From contig CAZYQW010000147.1 of the NCBI GenBank assembly GCA_964649825.1, forward strand, positions 62,001-126,000: a DNA stretch of 64,000 bases, written 5' to 3'. Under the pieces are notes generated by a model. It ran no database searches, had not been told where the DNA came from, and saw only the letters and a list, made by a program, of their open reading frames with translations. Positions 54,240 through 62,700 of this stretch are shown piece after piece. Within the stretch, counting starts at the first letter, position 1; every line of letters starts with the position of its first letter. This stretch comes from CAZYQW01 sp964649825. GTDB taxonomy: Bacteria; Planctomycetota; B15-G4; JADJEK01. The position numbers were made by a program, and so were the translations under genes.

Positions 54240-55454
54240 GTGATGATGACACTGGACCAAGACGCGCCGCCGCGCGACGCGCCCGTGACGGCGCCCGAAG
54301 CAAACAGGCGCATCCGCATCCTCATCGTCGATGACAACGATGACGATCGCATGATCCACCGTCATCTCCTCCTCAGCGGAGGTGGCGCGGACCGCTATGA
54401 AGTGTTCGAGGCGCCGGACTGCGCGAGCGGCCGGGAGATGGTCACGCTCCACCGGCCTGACTGCGTGCTGCTCGACCACGGCCTTCCCGACGGGAACGGC
54501 CTCGATTTGACCGGCGTCCTGCGCGGCGGCTCCAACGAGCTCGATTCGGTCCCATTCCTCTACCTGACCGGAAACGAGAGCACGGCCGTGGCGGTGAGCG
54601 CCATGAAAAGCGGTGCCGCCGACTTCCTGTGCAAGACGCAGGTCAGCACGAGCGCGCTCCGCCGTGCCGTCGGCAACGCGATCGAGAAGAGCGAGCTTCG
54701 CAAGGAGAAGCTCCGAACGCTCGAGACGCTCCAGCAGCGCAACCACGAGATCCGCAGCTTCTACCACATGCTCTCGCACGAGCTGAAGACGCCGCTCACG
54801 GTCGCGATCGAGTTCCTCGCGCTCGTCCTCGACGAGGTCGGCGGACCAATCAACGACACGCAGCGCGAGTACCTCGAGATCGCGCGCGACTCGTGTCGTC
54901 AGCTCACCGGGCACATCAACGACATCCTCGACGTCACGCGACTGGAGACCGGCAAGATCTCGCTCGAAGCGACCGCGGGACGCATCGACGAGATCGTTCG
55001 CGACATCATCGTCTCGCTTCAGCCGACCGCGAACTCGAACGACGTGGAGCTCGGATTCACGAGCCAGATCGACGATCGGCCGACGGTGTTCGACCAGCGT
55101 CGCATCACCCAGGTCTTGAACAACCTGCTGAACAACGCGCTGAAGTTCACGCCGGCCGGCGGCGAGATCCACGTCCACGTCGGCGGCGACGAGAGTCGCG
55201 CCTGGGTCTCGGTCAAGGACACCGGGCCCGGCATCGCCGCGCAGCACGTGGGCCGGGTCTTCGAACGTCTCTACCAGGCGACCGAGGATGACGCGGCGAC
55301 GTATCCGGGATTGGGTCTTGGCCTCAATATTTGCCGCGATTTGGTCGAGATGCATGGCGGTCGCATCTGGGTCGAGAGCGAGCCTGGCGCTGGTGCCACG
55401 TTCACCTTTGCGATTCCCCGGAACCCCGAGGATCCGATCCCATGCGAGGCCTAG
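54240..55454 (+). CDS. Receiver-histidine kinase hybrid
   Basis: 404 residues, soluble. The receiver comes first (ILIVDDNDDDRMIHRHLL, Asp79 in VLLDHGLPDG, LYLTGN, and Lys in CKTQVS). A coiled-coil linker then leads to HisKA (FYHMLSHELKTPLTVAIEFL, His180) and an ATPase domain (VLNNLLNNALKFTPAGG, DTGPGIA, GLGLGLNICRDLVEMHGG). The order receiver-then-kinase suits a kinase controlled by phosphorylation from another kinase. Three in-frame ATGs (54240, 54243, 54246) begin the gene. It is probably cotranscribed with the receivers on both sides. Confidence 0.92.
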   Translation: MMMTLDQDAPPRDAPVTAPEANRRIRILIVDDNDDDRMIHRHLLLSGGGADRYEVFEAPDCASGREMVTLHRPDCVLLDHGLPDGNGLDLTGVLRGGSNELDSVPFLYLTGNESTAVAVSAMKSGAADFLCKTQVSTSALRRAVGNAIEKSELRKEKLRTLETLQQRNHEIRSFYHMLSHELKTPLTVAIEFLALVLDEVGGPINDTQREYLEIARDSCRQLTGHINDILDVTRLETGKISLEATAGRIDEIVRDIIVSLQPTANSNDVELGFTSQIDDRPTVFDQRRITQVLNNLLNNALKFTPAGGEIHVHVGGDESRAWVSVKDTGPGIAAQHVGRVFERLYQATEDDAATYPGLGLGLNICRDLVEMHGGRIWVESEPGAGATFTFAIPRNPEDPIPCEA

Positions 55455-55469
55455 CGGGAGAAACTTCTC

Positions 55470-55844
55470 ATGAGCAAGATCCTGATCGTCGAGGATGACC
55501 CGGGCGTGAGCCGTGCCCTGACCATTCGCCTGAAGTCGGCCGGTTTCGACGTGGTCTCCGCGGGGGACGCGCTCGCCGGCATGCGAGTCGCCGTCCAGGA
55601 GATTCCGGATCTCGCGATCCTCGACATATCGATGCCGGCCGGAAACGGGCTGCGCCTCGCGGATCGGTTCCAGAACGTGCCGGCCACGGCGGGGATGCCC
55701 TTCATCATCCTGACGGCGAGCAAGGAACCGAGCCTGCGCGAGCGGGCCGAGTCGCTCGGTGCGGCGAGCTTCATCGAGAAGCCGTTCGAGTCCGAAGAGT
55801 TGCTGGCGGCCGTCCACGACGCGCTCGCCGTCGCGAAACGCTGA
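55470..55844 (+). CDS. Stand-alone response regulator (receiver only)
   Basis: 124 residues: ILIVEDDPGVSRALTIRLKSAGF, phospho-acceptor Asp52 in LAILDISMPAGNG, LTASKE, and Lys in FIEKPFESEELL. It is minimal CheY/DivK size with no output domain. It lies 15 bp after the hybrid kinase and 18 bp before the large membrane kinase. A GGGAG precedes the ATG by about 12 bases. Confidence 0.93.
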   Translation: MSKILIVEDDPGVSRALTIRLKSAGFDVVSAGDALAGMRVAVQEIPDLAILDISMPAGNGLRLADRFQNVPATAGMPFIILTASKEPSLRERAESLGAASFIEKPFESEELLAAVHDALAVAKR

Positions 55845-55862
55845 TCGACACGTAGGTCCACA

Positions 55863-58640
55863 ATGAGGGGTTGGAGATCCGCGCTCGCCGCCGGAACGGC
55901 GTACGCGGCGGCCGCCTACCTCTGTCAGTGGTTCGCGATTCCGCCGGGAAACGTCGCTCCCCTCTGGCTTCCGGCCGGGGTGGCGGTGGCGGCCCTGGTC
56001 TATCGATCGTCGAGAGCGAGGGTCGGGGTCCTCGCCGGCGCCTTCTCGTTCCACTTCGCCTTCTTCCTCGCCGTCGTCGACGCCGACGTCCTTCGCGCCG
56101 CGACGCTGGCCGCGTGCATCGCGGGAGGCGCGCTGCTGGAGGCGGTGCTGGCCGCCTCTCTCGTCCGCGGCCTCGTCTCGGGCCGGGAGGCGCGGGACGC
56201 CGGCGCGGCGAAGCTCCGCGTGCTCGTCGCGGCCGGGCCGATGGCGTGCGTGTCGAACGCGACCATCGGCACCGTGACGTTGGTGCTCGGCGACGTGGTG
56301 AGCGTCTCGAACGCGGTCGTGATCTGGTGGACGTGGTGGATCGGCGAGGCGGCCGGCATCCTGATCATCCTGCCGCTCGTCGCGCTCTGGCGCTCCGGCC
56401 CGCAGAACCACTGGACGGTGCGGACCGCCGCGATGGTCGGAGTCGTCGCGAGCCTGGCCGTGTGGCACGCGACGTCGACCACCGAGCGCGGCGCGGTCGA
56501 AGCCCGGTTCCGGCGCGAGGCGGAACGTTGCGCGTCCTCGATCGAGTTCGGCGCCCGCCTCCTCGGCGACGTCGTCCATTCGCTGCGGGCTTACGTCGAC
56601 GCGTCCGGAGACATGACGCGCGAGACGTTCGCGCGGTACGCGGGCGAGATCCTCCGCCACAGCCCGTACGTCACCGCGCTCGAGTGGGCGCCGCGAGTGA
56701 GGGCGATCGATCGGGAGCGGCACGTGTCGGAGGCCCGGCTGAGCGGGTGGACCGAATACGCGATCACCGACGTCCGCGGGCGCGGCGAAACGGCCGGCGC
56801 GCGAGACGAGTACTTCCCGATCCTCTACGTCGAACCGCGGTCCGGAAACGAGGACATCGTCGGGGTCGACCTCGGGTCGGAATCCGTGCGACGTGAAGCG
56901 CTCACGACGGCGGCCCTCGGTGGACACCTCGCGTCGACCCCGCGCATCGGTCTCTTGGAGTCGGGCGAGGAGGAGCACGGCATCCTCATGGTCGAGGCCG
57001 TGATCGACCCGACGACGTCCGTCCTCAAGGGCTTCGTCGTGGCGGCGGCACGTTTTCGTGACCTCGTGACCGAGTCGCTCGTCCATGCCGCGATCTCCGA
57101 GCTGCAGGTGCGCGTCGTGCCGCGCGATCGAGGAGCAGCGGGAGCGAACGACGGCGAGTTCCAGGCGGCATCGGTCGATGACCCGGACGACGTCCTCTTC
57201 CACTCCCAGACGATCGACGTCGGAGGGCGTGACTGGGACGTCGAAGTCCGTCCGTCGCGTCGGTTCGTCGAGCGCGCCCGCTCGCCGATGCCGACGCTCA
57301 TCCTCGCGGTTGGGCTGATCCTCACTGCGCTCGGCTCCGCGTACGTCTCGGCCGTCTTCCGTGAGACGCGCGAGCGACGGCAAGCAGCGGCTCGACTCAG
57401 CGCGTCGGAGCGTCGCCACCGCGACCTGTATGACAACGCCCCGTCGATGTACGCGTCGGTGTCACCCCTGACGCGGCGGATCCACGACGTGAACCAGACC
57501 CTCTGCGCGACGCTCGGCTACGAGAAGGACGAACTGATCGGTCGCGGCGTCGACGACCTCTACCCGACGCGTTGGCTGGCCGCGGTCGCCCGGGCCGCCG
57601 ACGAGTTCGCAGCGACGGGGGTCGTGATCGGGCGAGAGATGGTTCTCCGCCGGAAGGACGGCTCCGAGTTCGACGTCGTGCTCAGCGCGTCCGCGGTCCG
57701 CGACTCGAGGGGTCGGATCGTGCAGAGCCGGTCGGTCTTCCAGGACATCACTCCGATCAAGGAAGCGGAGCGCCAGCTCGCCGCGTATCGCGACCACCTG
57801 AAGGACTTGGTGGAGGAGCGGACCGCACAGCTCTCCGAGTCGCACGCCGCGCTCGAGCGGGAGATCCGTGAACGCAAGCATGCGCAGGAGGAGCTCGATC
57901 AGAAGAACCGCGAGCTCGAGACGCTTCTCTACGCGACGTCGCACGACCTCCGTGAGCCCATCCGCGCCATCGTTCACTTCTCGCGGATCGTGAACGAGCG
58001 GAACGGCGACGTCATGGACGAGAAGAGCCGTGACATGCTCGAGCGGATCGAGCGCGCCGCGCGTCGCATGGACCGACTGATCGAAGACTTCCTCGCGCTG
58101 TCGCGCATCCGCGTGCTCGACCTGCCCGAACGCCGGGTCCCGCTCGAGACCGTCGTTCGTGCCGCCATCGAGCGGCTCGAGGACACGATCCACCGCCAAC
58201 GGGCGACCGTCCGGGTCGAGCCGGGGCTGCCCGTGGCGTCGGTGAACGAGACGTGGGCGACCGAGGCGGCCTACAACCTGATCGAGAACGCGCTCAAGTA
58301 CCGGCACGGCGGCGAGCCGGCTCAGGTACGGATCTCGCCGTACCGAAGCGAGGACGGCTCCGAGGTCGGTTTCGTGGTCGAGGACCGTGGTCCCGGCGTC
58401 GACCCCAATCACGCCGAGCGGATCTTCGAGATGTTCCAGCGCGGCGCCGGCCGCGACTTCGAGGGGACGGGAGCCGGGCTCGCGATCGTCCGCCAGGTGG
58501 CGGAGCGGCACGGCGGGCGGGCATGGGTCGCGAACCGTGACGGTGGAGGCGCGAGCTTCGTCGTTTCGTTCGCGAACGCGGAGCCGACGAGCGGAGTCGA
58601 CCCGAGCCGACCGATCGCGGCCACGGCCGCGGACGCGTGA
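55863..58640 (+). CDS. Membrane histidine kinase: MASE1, CHASE, PAS, HisKA, HATPase
   Basis: 925 residues. The N-terminal eight-span MASE1-like domain (about 5-195; VAPLWLPAGVAVAALV, WWTWWIGEAAGILIILPLVALW) is followed by an extracytoplasmic CHASE domain (about 220-470; ALEWAPRVRAIDRERH, YFPILYVEP), another span (about 480-498), a PAS domain (YDNAPSMYASVSPLTRRIHDVNQTLCATLGYEKDELIGR), a coiled coil, HisKA (YATSHDLREPIRAIVHFSRIV, His694) and an ATPase domain (YNLIENALKYRHGG, GTGAGLAIVRQV). It senses an external small molecule, likely through CHASE, and feeds the soluble receivers upstream. The next gene is pilT. Confidence 0.93.
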   Translation: MRGWRSALAAGTAYAAAAYLCQWFAIPPGNVAPLWLPAGVAVAALVYRSSRARVGVLAGAFSFHFAFFLAVVDADVLRAATLAACIAGGALLEAVLAASLVRGLVSGREARDAGAAKLRVLVAAGPMACVSNATIGTVTLVLGDVVSVSNAVVIWWTWWIGEAAGILIILPLVALWRSGPQNHWTVRTAAMVGVVASLAVWHATSTTERGAVEARFRREAERCASSIEFGARLLGDVVHSLRAYVDASGDMTRETFARYAGEILRHSPYVTALEWAPRVRAIDRERHVSEARLSGWTEYAITDVRGRGETAGARDEYFPILYVEPRSGNEDIVGVDLGSESVRREALTTAALGGHLASTPRIGLLESGEEEHGILMVEAVIDPTTSVLKGFVVAAARFRDLVTESLVHAAISELQVRVVPRDRGAAGANDGEFQAASVDDPDDVLFHSQTIDVGGRDWDVEVRPSRRFVERARSPMPTLILAVGLILTALGSAYVSAVFRETRERRQAAARLSASERRHRDLYDNAPSMYASVSPLTRRIHDVNQTLCATLGYEKDELIGRGVDDLYPTRWLAAVARAADEFAATGVVIGREMVLRRKDGSEFDVVLSASAVRDSRGRIVQSRSVFQDITPIKEAERQLAAYRDHLKDLVEERTAQLSESHAALEREIRERKHAQEELDQKNRELETLLYATSHDLREPIRAIVHFSRIVNERNGDVMDEKSRDMLERIERAARRMDRLIEDFLALSRIRVLDLPERRVPLETVVRAAIERLEDTIHRQRATVRVEPGLPVASVNETWATEAAYNLIENALKYRHGGEPAQVRISPYRSEDGSEVGFVVEDRGPGVDPNHAERIFEMFQRGAGRDFEGTGAGLAIVRQVAERHGGRAWVANRDGGGASFVVSFANAEPTSGVDPSRPIAATAADA

Positions 58641-58726
58641 TCGTCCATCGTCATTCGCACATGGCGCTACGGATCGCGACTCGCGCGAGTCGATAAACAC
58701 CCATCTTCCTGTCTCGGGGGTCGGTC

Positions 58727-59824
58727 ATGCACAGCCTCAAGGAACTCCTTCAGAAGACGGTCGACCAAGGCGCGTCCGACTTGATCATCAAGACCGGATC
58801 GATCTCTTCGCTGCGCGTTCGAGGACGACTGGAGCGCATCGACGATCATCCGCTCACCGATGACGTGGGGATGATCTACCTGAACGAGGTCCTCGACTCC
58901 GCACAGATGGAGCAGTACGTGCGCGGGGAGGAGGTCGACCTCGCGTACGAGATCGTGGGACTGGGTCGCTTCCGCGTGAACGTCTTCCGGCAGCTTGGCC
59001 GCCCCGCGATGGTGTTTCGCTACATCAAGAGCCACGTGCCGACGTTCTCGGACTTGAGCCTTCCGGCCCCGCAGCTCGAACGGCTCTGCCAGATGAAGCG
59101 CGGCTTGATCCTCGCGACCGGCGTCGCCGGTTCGGGCAAGTCCACGACGCTCGCCGCGATGCTCGAGTTCATGAACACGCACCTCTCGCGCCACATCGTC
59201 ACGATCGAGGATCCGATCGAGTACATCTTCACCGACAACAACTGCACGATCACCCAGCGCGAGATCGGCGACGACTCGAAGACGTTCGACACGGCGCTCA
59301 AGTACTGCCTCCGTCAGGCGCCGGACGTGATCGTGCTCGGCGAGATGCGCGATTCCGAGACGATCGAGGCCGCGATCCATGCCGCGGAGTCGGGCCACGT
59401 CGTGCTCTCGACGCTGCACACCATCAACGCGGTCCAGACCGTCGAGCGCATCCTCTCCTACTTCGCGCCTGCCCAGCAGGAACTCGTGCGGCTGCAGCTC
59501 TCGATGGTGCTCCAGGGCGTCATCTCGCTCCGCCTCATGAATACGATCGACGGGAGCGGGCGCATTCCGGCGTGTGAGCTCCTGCTCAGCACCCCGTCGG
59601 TCTGCGAGGCACTGAAGGAAGGCCGGACCACCGCGCTGCCGAAGACCCTGGCCGAGGGGGAGTACTACGGCACGTTCACGTTCGACCAGTGCCTGGCGCG
59701 CCTCTATAAGGAAGGGCGCATCGACTTCCACGACGCGCTCGCCACGGCCGACAACCCCGACGAGCTGAAGCTCGTGATCGCCGGGATCACCCGCGGGAAC
59801 CGGCTCACCGACATCAGGATCTGA
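58727..59824 (+). CDS. pilT: Type IV pilus retraction ATPase PilT
   Basis: 365 residues. The N-terminal PAS-like domain (LLQKTVDQGASDLIIKTGS) is followed by a RecA-like core: Walker A GVAGSGKST (Lys138), Asp box VTIEDPIEYIF, Walker B with DVIVLGEMRDSETIEAAIHAAESGH and His box LSTLHT. AIRNLIRE-like C-terminal retraction motif is not evident, so a PilU-type paralogue is possible. It powers pilus depolymerisation. Separated from pilM-Q by about 9.6 kb. Confidence 0.92.
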   Translation: MHSLKELLQKTVDQGASDLIIKTGSISSLRVRGRLERIDDHPLTDDVGMIYLNEVLDSAQMEQYVRGEEVDLAYEIVGLGRFRVNVFRQLGRPAMVFRYIKSHVPTFSDLSLPAPQLERLCQMKRGLILATGVAGSGKSTTLAAMLEFMNTHLSRHIVTIEDPIEYIFTDNNCTITQREIGDDSKTFDTALKYCLRQAPDVIVLGEMRDSETIEAAIHAAESGHVVLSTLHTINAVQTVERILSYFAPAQQELVRLQLSMVLQGVISLRLMNTIDGSGRIPACELLLSTPSVCEALKEGRTTALPKTLAEGEYYGTFTFDQCLARLYKEGRIDFHDALATADNPDELKLVIAGITRGNRLTDIRI

Positions 59825-59980
59825 GTTTTTTCTGAAAGGTCGTGGCCACGAGATCGGTCCAATCCAAGCCTCGGCCGCGCCGTGCGGTCGGGCGACGACT
59901 TGAGACCAACCTGCGCGTCGGTTACCGTGTGATCGACGCGTCGCGGCAACCGCCGCCAAGCCAGGAACTTCGATCAGATC

Positions 59981-61054
59981 ATGCGCTTGAAGGTCCAGAC
60001 TCTTCGAACCCTGCTCTGGCTGGGCAACCTCCTCGTGATCGTCGCCATCGCCGTGCTTCTTGGCCAGGCATACATGGCCACGAAGGGGAAGGGGAAGAAG
60101 AAGGTCTCGGCGTACCTTCCGCCCGAGCGCATCGAGGAGGCGATGAAGGCGGAGGCATCGATCAAGCAGCAGGAGGCGAGCGGCGAGCAGGCCTGGCCGA
60201 CCTACGATTCCTGCTATCTCTTGAACGTCACCGGGAAGGAGCCGCCTCCGCCGCCCACCATCGACGAGCCCGATGAGGCGTTGCCGAACCTGAAGCCGAT
60301 CACCGAGGTGATCCGGGTCGACATGTTCGTGGTCGGTGGCGACGGGGGCTACGCGAGCATCCGCTACATCGAGGACGGCCATCTCGGCGTGCCTCCGACC
60401 ACGTCGTCCGCGACGCCGGCCGCGGTGCCGGGCCGGCGCTCCCCCGTGAACCGGGCCGAGGAGTTCGTTCGACCGGGCTCCGACCTGCGCCCGCCGTACG
60501 ACAAACCACCGTTCCTTGGCAAGGTCCTCGAGATCACTCCCAAGGGAGTCCGCGTCTCTTGGGGTGGGCGGGACGACATCTACGTCGTTCCCGATCAGTT
60601 CGATCGAGCCGGCACCCCGGCGCCGCGCACGATGCCGGGCCTCGACAACGACCCCGCGTCAGACGCCGAGATCGCGAGCCACCGCGAGAAGAATCGCGCG
60701 AGCCGGAAGATCAAGGATCACGCGTGGTTCATCGGCAGCGACGAGATGACGAAGCTGGAGAGCGAGCACGAGGAGATTCTGAAGGAGGTAGGGATCGGCG
60801 TCACGATGACCCGCGATCACGACGCGAATGAACCTCGGGCCGTGCTCAAGCTCACGAAGGTGCCGAGCGATTCGCTGGTGGCGGAGCGCGGCTTCGAGGT
60901 CGGCGACATCCTGCATTCGATCAACGGTGAGCCGATCAGCTCGAAGTTCGCCGCGATCCAGTACTTCAAGCAACACAAGAACGTGTCGACGTTCAACGTC
61001 GAGATCGAGCGGCGCGGAACGCGGATCAAGAAGGTCTTCGACGTCGCGCGGTGA
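59981..61054 (+). CDS. GspC-like membrane protein with PDZ domain
   Basis: 357 residues. One N-terminal membrane span (LLWLGNLLVIVAIAVLLGQAYM), a Lys-rich and Pro-rich linker, an HR-like beta domain (about 175-205; LGKVLEITPKGVRVSWGGRDDIYVV) and a C-terminal PDZ domain (about 285-357; ERGFEVGDILHSINGEPISSKFAAIQYFKQHKNVSTFNVEIERRG). This order matches GspC of type II secretion, which bridges the inner membrane and the secretin. It sits between pilT and the prepilin-peptidase region. It may add a T2SS-like link to the PilQ secretin, since no other gsp genes are in the window. Confidence 0.7.
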   Translation: MRLKVQTLRTLLWLGNLLVIVAIAVLLGQAYMATKGKGKKKVSAYLPPERIEEAMKAEASIKQQEASGEQAWPTYDSCYLLNVTGKEPPPPPTIDEPDEALPNLKPITEVIRVDMFVVGGDGGYASIRYIEDGHLGVPPTTSSATPAAVPGRRSPVNRAEEFVRPGSDLRPPYDKPPFLGKVLEITPKGVRVSWGGRDDIYVVPDQFDRAGTPAPRTMPGLDNDPASDAEIASHREKNRASRKIKDHAWFIGSDEMTKLESEHEEILKEVGIGVTMTRDHDANEPRAVLKLTKVPSDSLVAERGFEVGDILHSINGEPISSKFAAIQYFKQHKNVSTFNVEIERRGTRIKKVFDVAR

Positions 61055-61060
61055 CCGCGA

Positions 61061-61825
61061 ATGACGGTTCCGTTCCGCGACCTCGTCGTGGTCGACGTCG
61101 GCAACACGGCGGCGAAGGTCGCGTGGTTTCGCGACGATCGGATCGAAGCGCGCGTCGTCCTCGCCCACTCGGACGCCGCGAATGGGGATCGACCCGCCGC
61201 GCTCGGTGAACTCCTCGCGCGGACGCCCGGGGTACCGGTCGCCATCGCATCGGTGCGGGCCGACGCGTGCGAGCGACTGATCGAGCGGTTCCCCGCGGAT
61301 CGGCGCGTGCTGCGTGCTCCGGACGACTTCGTCGTGCTCGTCGAGAACGACTGCGATCCCCGCGACGGCGTCGGCCTCGACCGACTCTTCGACGCCGCGG
61401 CGATCGCGGGCGATCGACTCCCCGCCGTGGTCATCGACGTCGGCACCGCGATCACCGTCGACCGGGTCGATCCTCCCGGGATCTTCCGCGGCGGCGCGAT
61501 CGCGCCCGGGGTCTCGCTCTCGTTTCGAGCGCTCTGCCGCGACACGGGCCGCCTGCCGCTCGTGACGCCGGGCGACGCGCCGCCGGCCGCGTTGGGCCGC
61601 GATACGGCCGCGGCGTTGCGGGCCGGCGTCGTGCGCGGGCTCGCGGGCCTGGTCGACCGGCTGGCGACCGACCTGAGCGGCGACGATGCCGCGACGTTCT
61701 GGATCACCGGCGGCGAGGCGCACTGGCTTTTGCCGCTCCTCGCGACGCGGCCTCGCTACGATGCCGACCTCACGTTGCGCGGCATCGCGCGGTCCGCCCG
61801 GCACGTTCTTTCCATGGGTCCATAG
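61061..61825 (+). CDS. coaX: Type III pantothenate kinase
   Basis: 254 residues with the ASKHA fold: the N-terminal LVVVDVGNTAAKVAWF phosphate loop, a GxDR-like motif (GVGLDRLFDAAAI), VVIDVGTAITVDRVDPPGIFRGGAIAPGV (phosphate 2) and WITGGEAHWLLPLL. CoaX makes 4'-phosphopantothenate in coenzyme A synthesis and needs a monovalent cation. It lies 6 bp after the GspC-like gene and 35 bp before the lipoprotein gene. No birA partner is fused or adjacent. Confidence 0.9.
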   Translation: MTVPFRDLVVVDVGNTAAKVAWFRDDRIEARVVLAHSDAANGDRPAALGELLARTPGVPVAIASVRADACERLIERFPADRRVLRAPDDFVVLVENDCDPRDGVGLDRLFDAAAIAGDRLPAVVIDVGTAITVDRVDPPGIFRGGAIAPGVSLSFRALCRDTGRLPLVTPGDAPPAALGRDTAAALRAGVVRGLAGLVDRLATDLSGDDAATFWITGGEAHWLLPLLATRPRYDADLTLRGIARSARHVLSMGP

Positions 61826-61860
61826 AGCGCGTTCCAACGTCGCGAAGTTCGGAGAAGAGG

Positions 61861-62700
61861 TTGGGCACTTCGCGGCGGAGCACGATCGCGCTCTCGATCC
61901 TGGTCCTGATCGTCGGCTGCTCGGAACGTGACGACTTTCGTGTCGTCGAGGTGATTCCAACGGCCGAGGCGGGAGTGCTCCGCCGCAACGAGCCGGTCAC
62001 GATCCTCTTCAACGCGGAGATCGATCCGTCGTCGGTGACGCCGCGATCGGTACGAGTCCTCCTCGACGACGGGCGGCCGGCTGAGGGGCGGCTCGAGCCG
62101 GATGGAGCACGAGTCGTCTTCGTTCCCGACGCGGTGCGAGATGCGTCGCTCGTGGACGGGGGCTACCGGGACGCGCGCGAGGTGTCGGTTCGCATCGCCG
62201 GGTTCCCGTCGCGCGGTGGAGTCCTCTCGGCCGGCGGCCAACCGCTGGCGACTCCGTTCGATCAGCGGTACCGCGTCGCACCGCTCGGGGACGGCGACGC
62301 GCGCTTCCTGGCGTTCGTGGACGTCGCGCCGGGGCCTCCGTATCGGATCGGGCCCGATTCGGCCGCGTTCGTCGTGGGACCCGACGACGCCCTCGCGATC
62401 GAGTTCTCGGAGCCGCTCTTTCCGCCGAGCGTGACCCCGGAGACGATTCGTCTGTCGTACGACAACCCCGATCACGATCCGGTCCCGACCGTGCTCGAGC
62501 TCGCGTCCGAACCGACGCGAGCTCGCGTCCTCGTGCGTCCGGTCGGCGGATTCCAGCTCGGCACCGACTACGTGCTTCAGCTCGCCACTCCCGGCGTCCG
62601 AGATCTCGTCGGGACTCCCTTCGATGGCGGAGGGCGCCGGACGGAGTTTCGAGTGCACGTCGCGGTCGAGCCGTCCGGGGATCCGGGAGGACGGCCTTGA
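61861..62700 (+). CDS. Lipoprotein with Ig-like (Big_5/SbsA-type) domains
   Basis: 279 residues. TTG start with GGAGAAGAGG upstream. The N-terminus (LSILVLIVGC) ends with a lipobox cysteine at position 20, so it is probably a lipoprotein. The mature part contains two bacterial Ig-like domains of the kind V-x-V-x-P...LRRNEPVTILFNAEIDPSSVTPRSV and SEPLFPPSVTPETIRL, found in surface proteins that bind polysaccharides or form adhesive stalks. Its last bases overlap the TTG start of the prepilin peptidase. Confidence 0.7.
   Translation: MGTSRRSTIALSILVLIVGCSERDDFRVVEVIPTAEAGVLRRNEPVTILFNAEIDPSSVTPRSVRVLLDDGRPAEGRLEPDGARVVFVPDAVRDASLVDGGYRDAREVSVRIAGFPSRGGVLSAGGQPLATPFDQRYRVAPLGDGDARFLAFVDVAPGPPYRIGPDSAAFVVGPDDALAIEFSEPLFPPSVTPETIRLSYDNPDHDPVPTVLELASEPTRARVLVRPVGGFQLGTDYVLQLATPGVRDLVGTPFDGGGRRTEFRVHVAVEPSGDPGGRP

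Noticed and set aside
53490..57419. Minus-strand open frame of 1309 codons opposite the phosphorelay genes
   Set aside because: It mirrors obvious kinase and receiver genes on the plus strand, has Arg/Asp-rich low-complexity composition typical of antisense frames in GC-rich DNA, and no recognisable domain.
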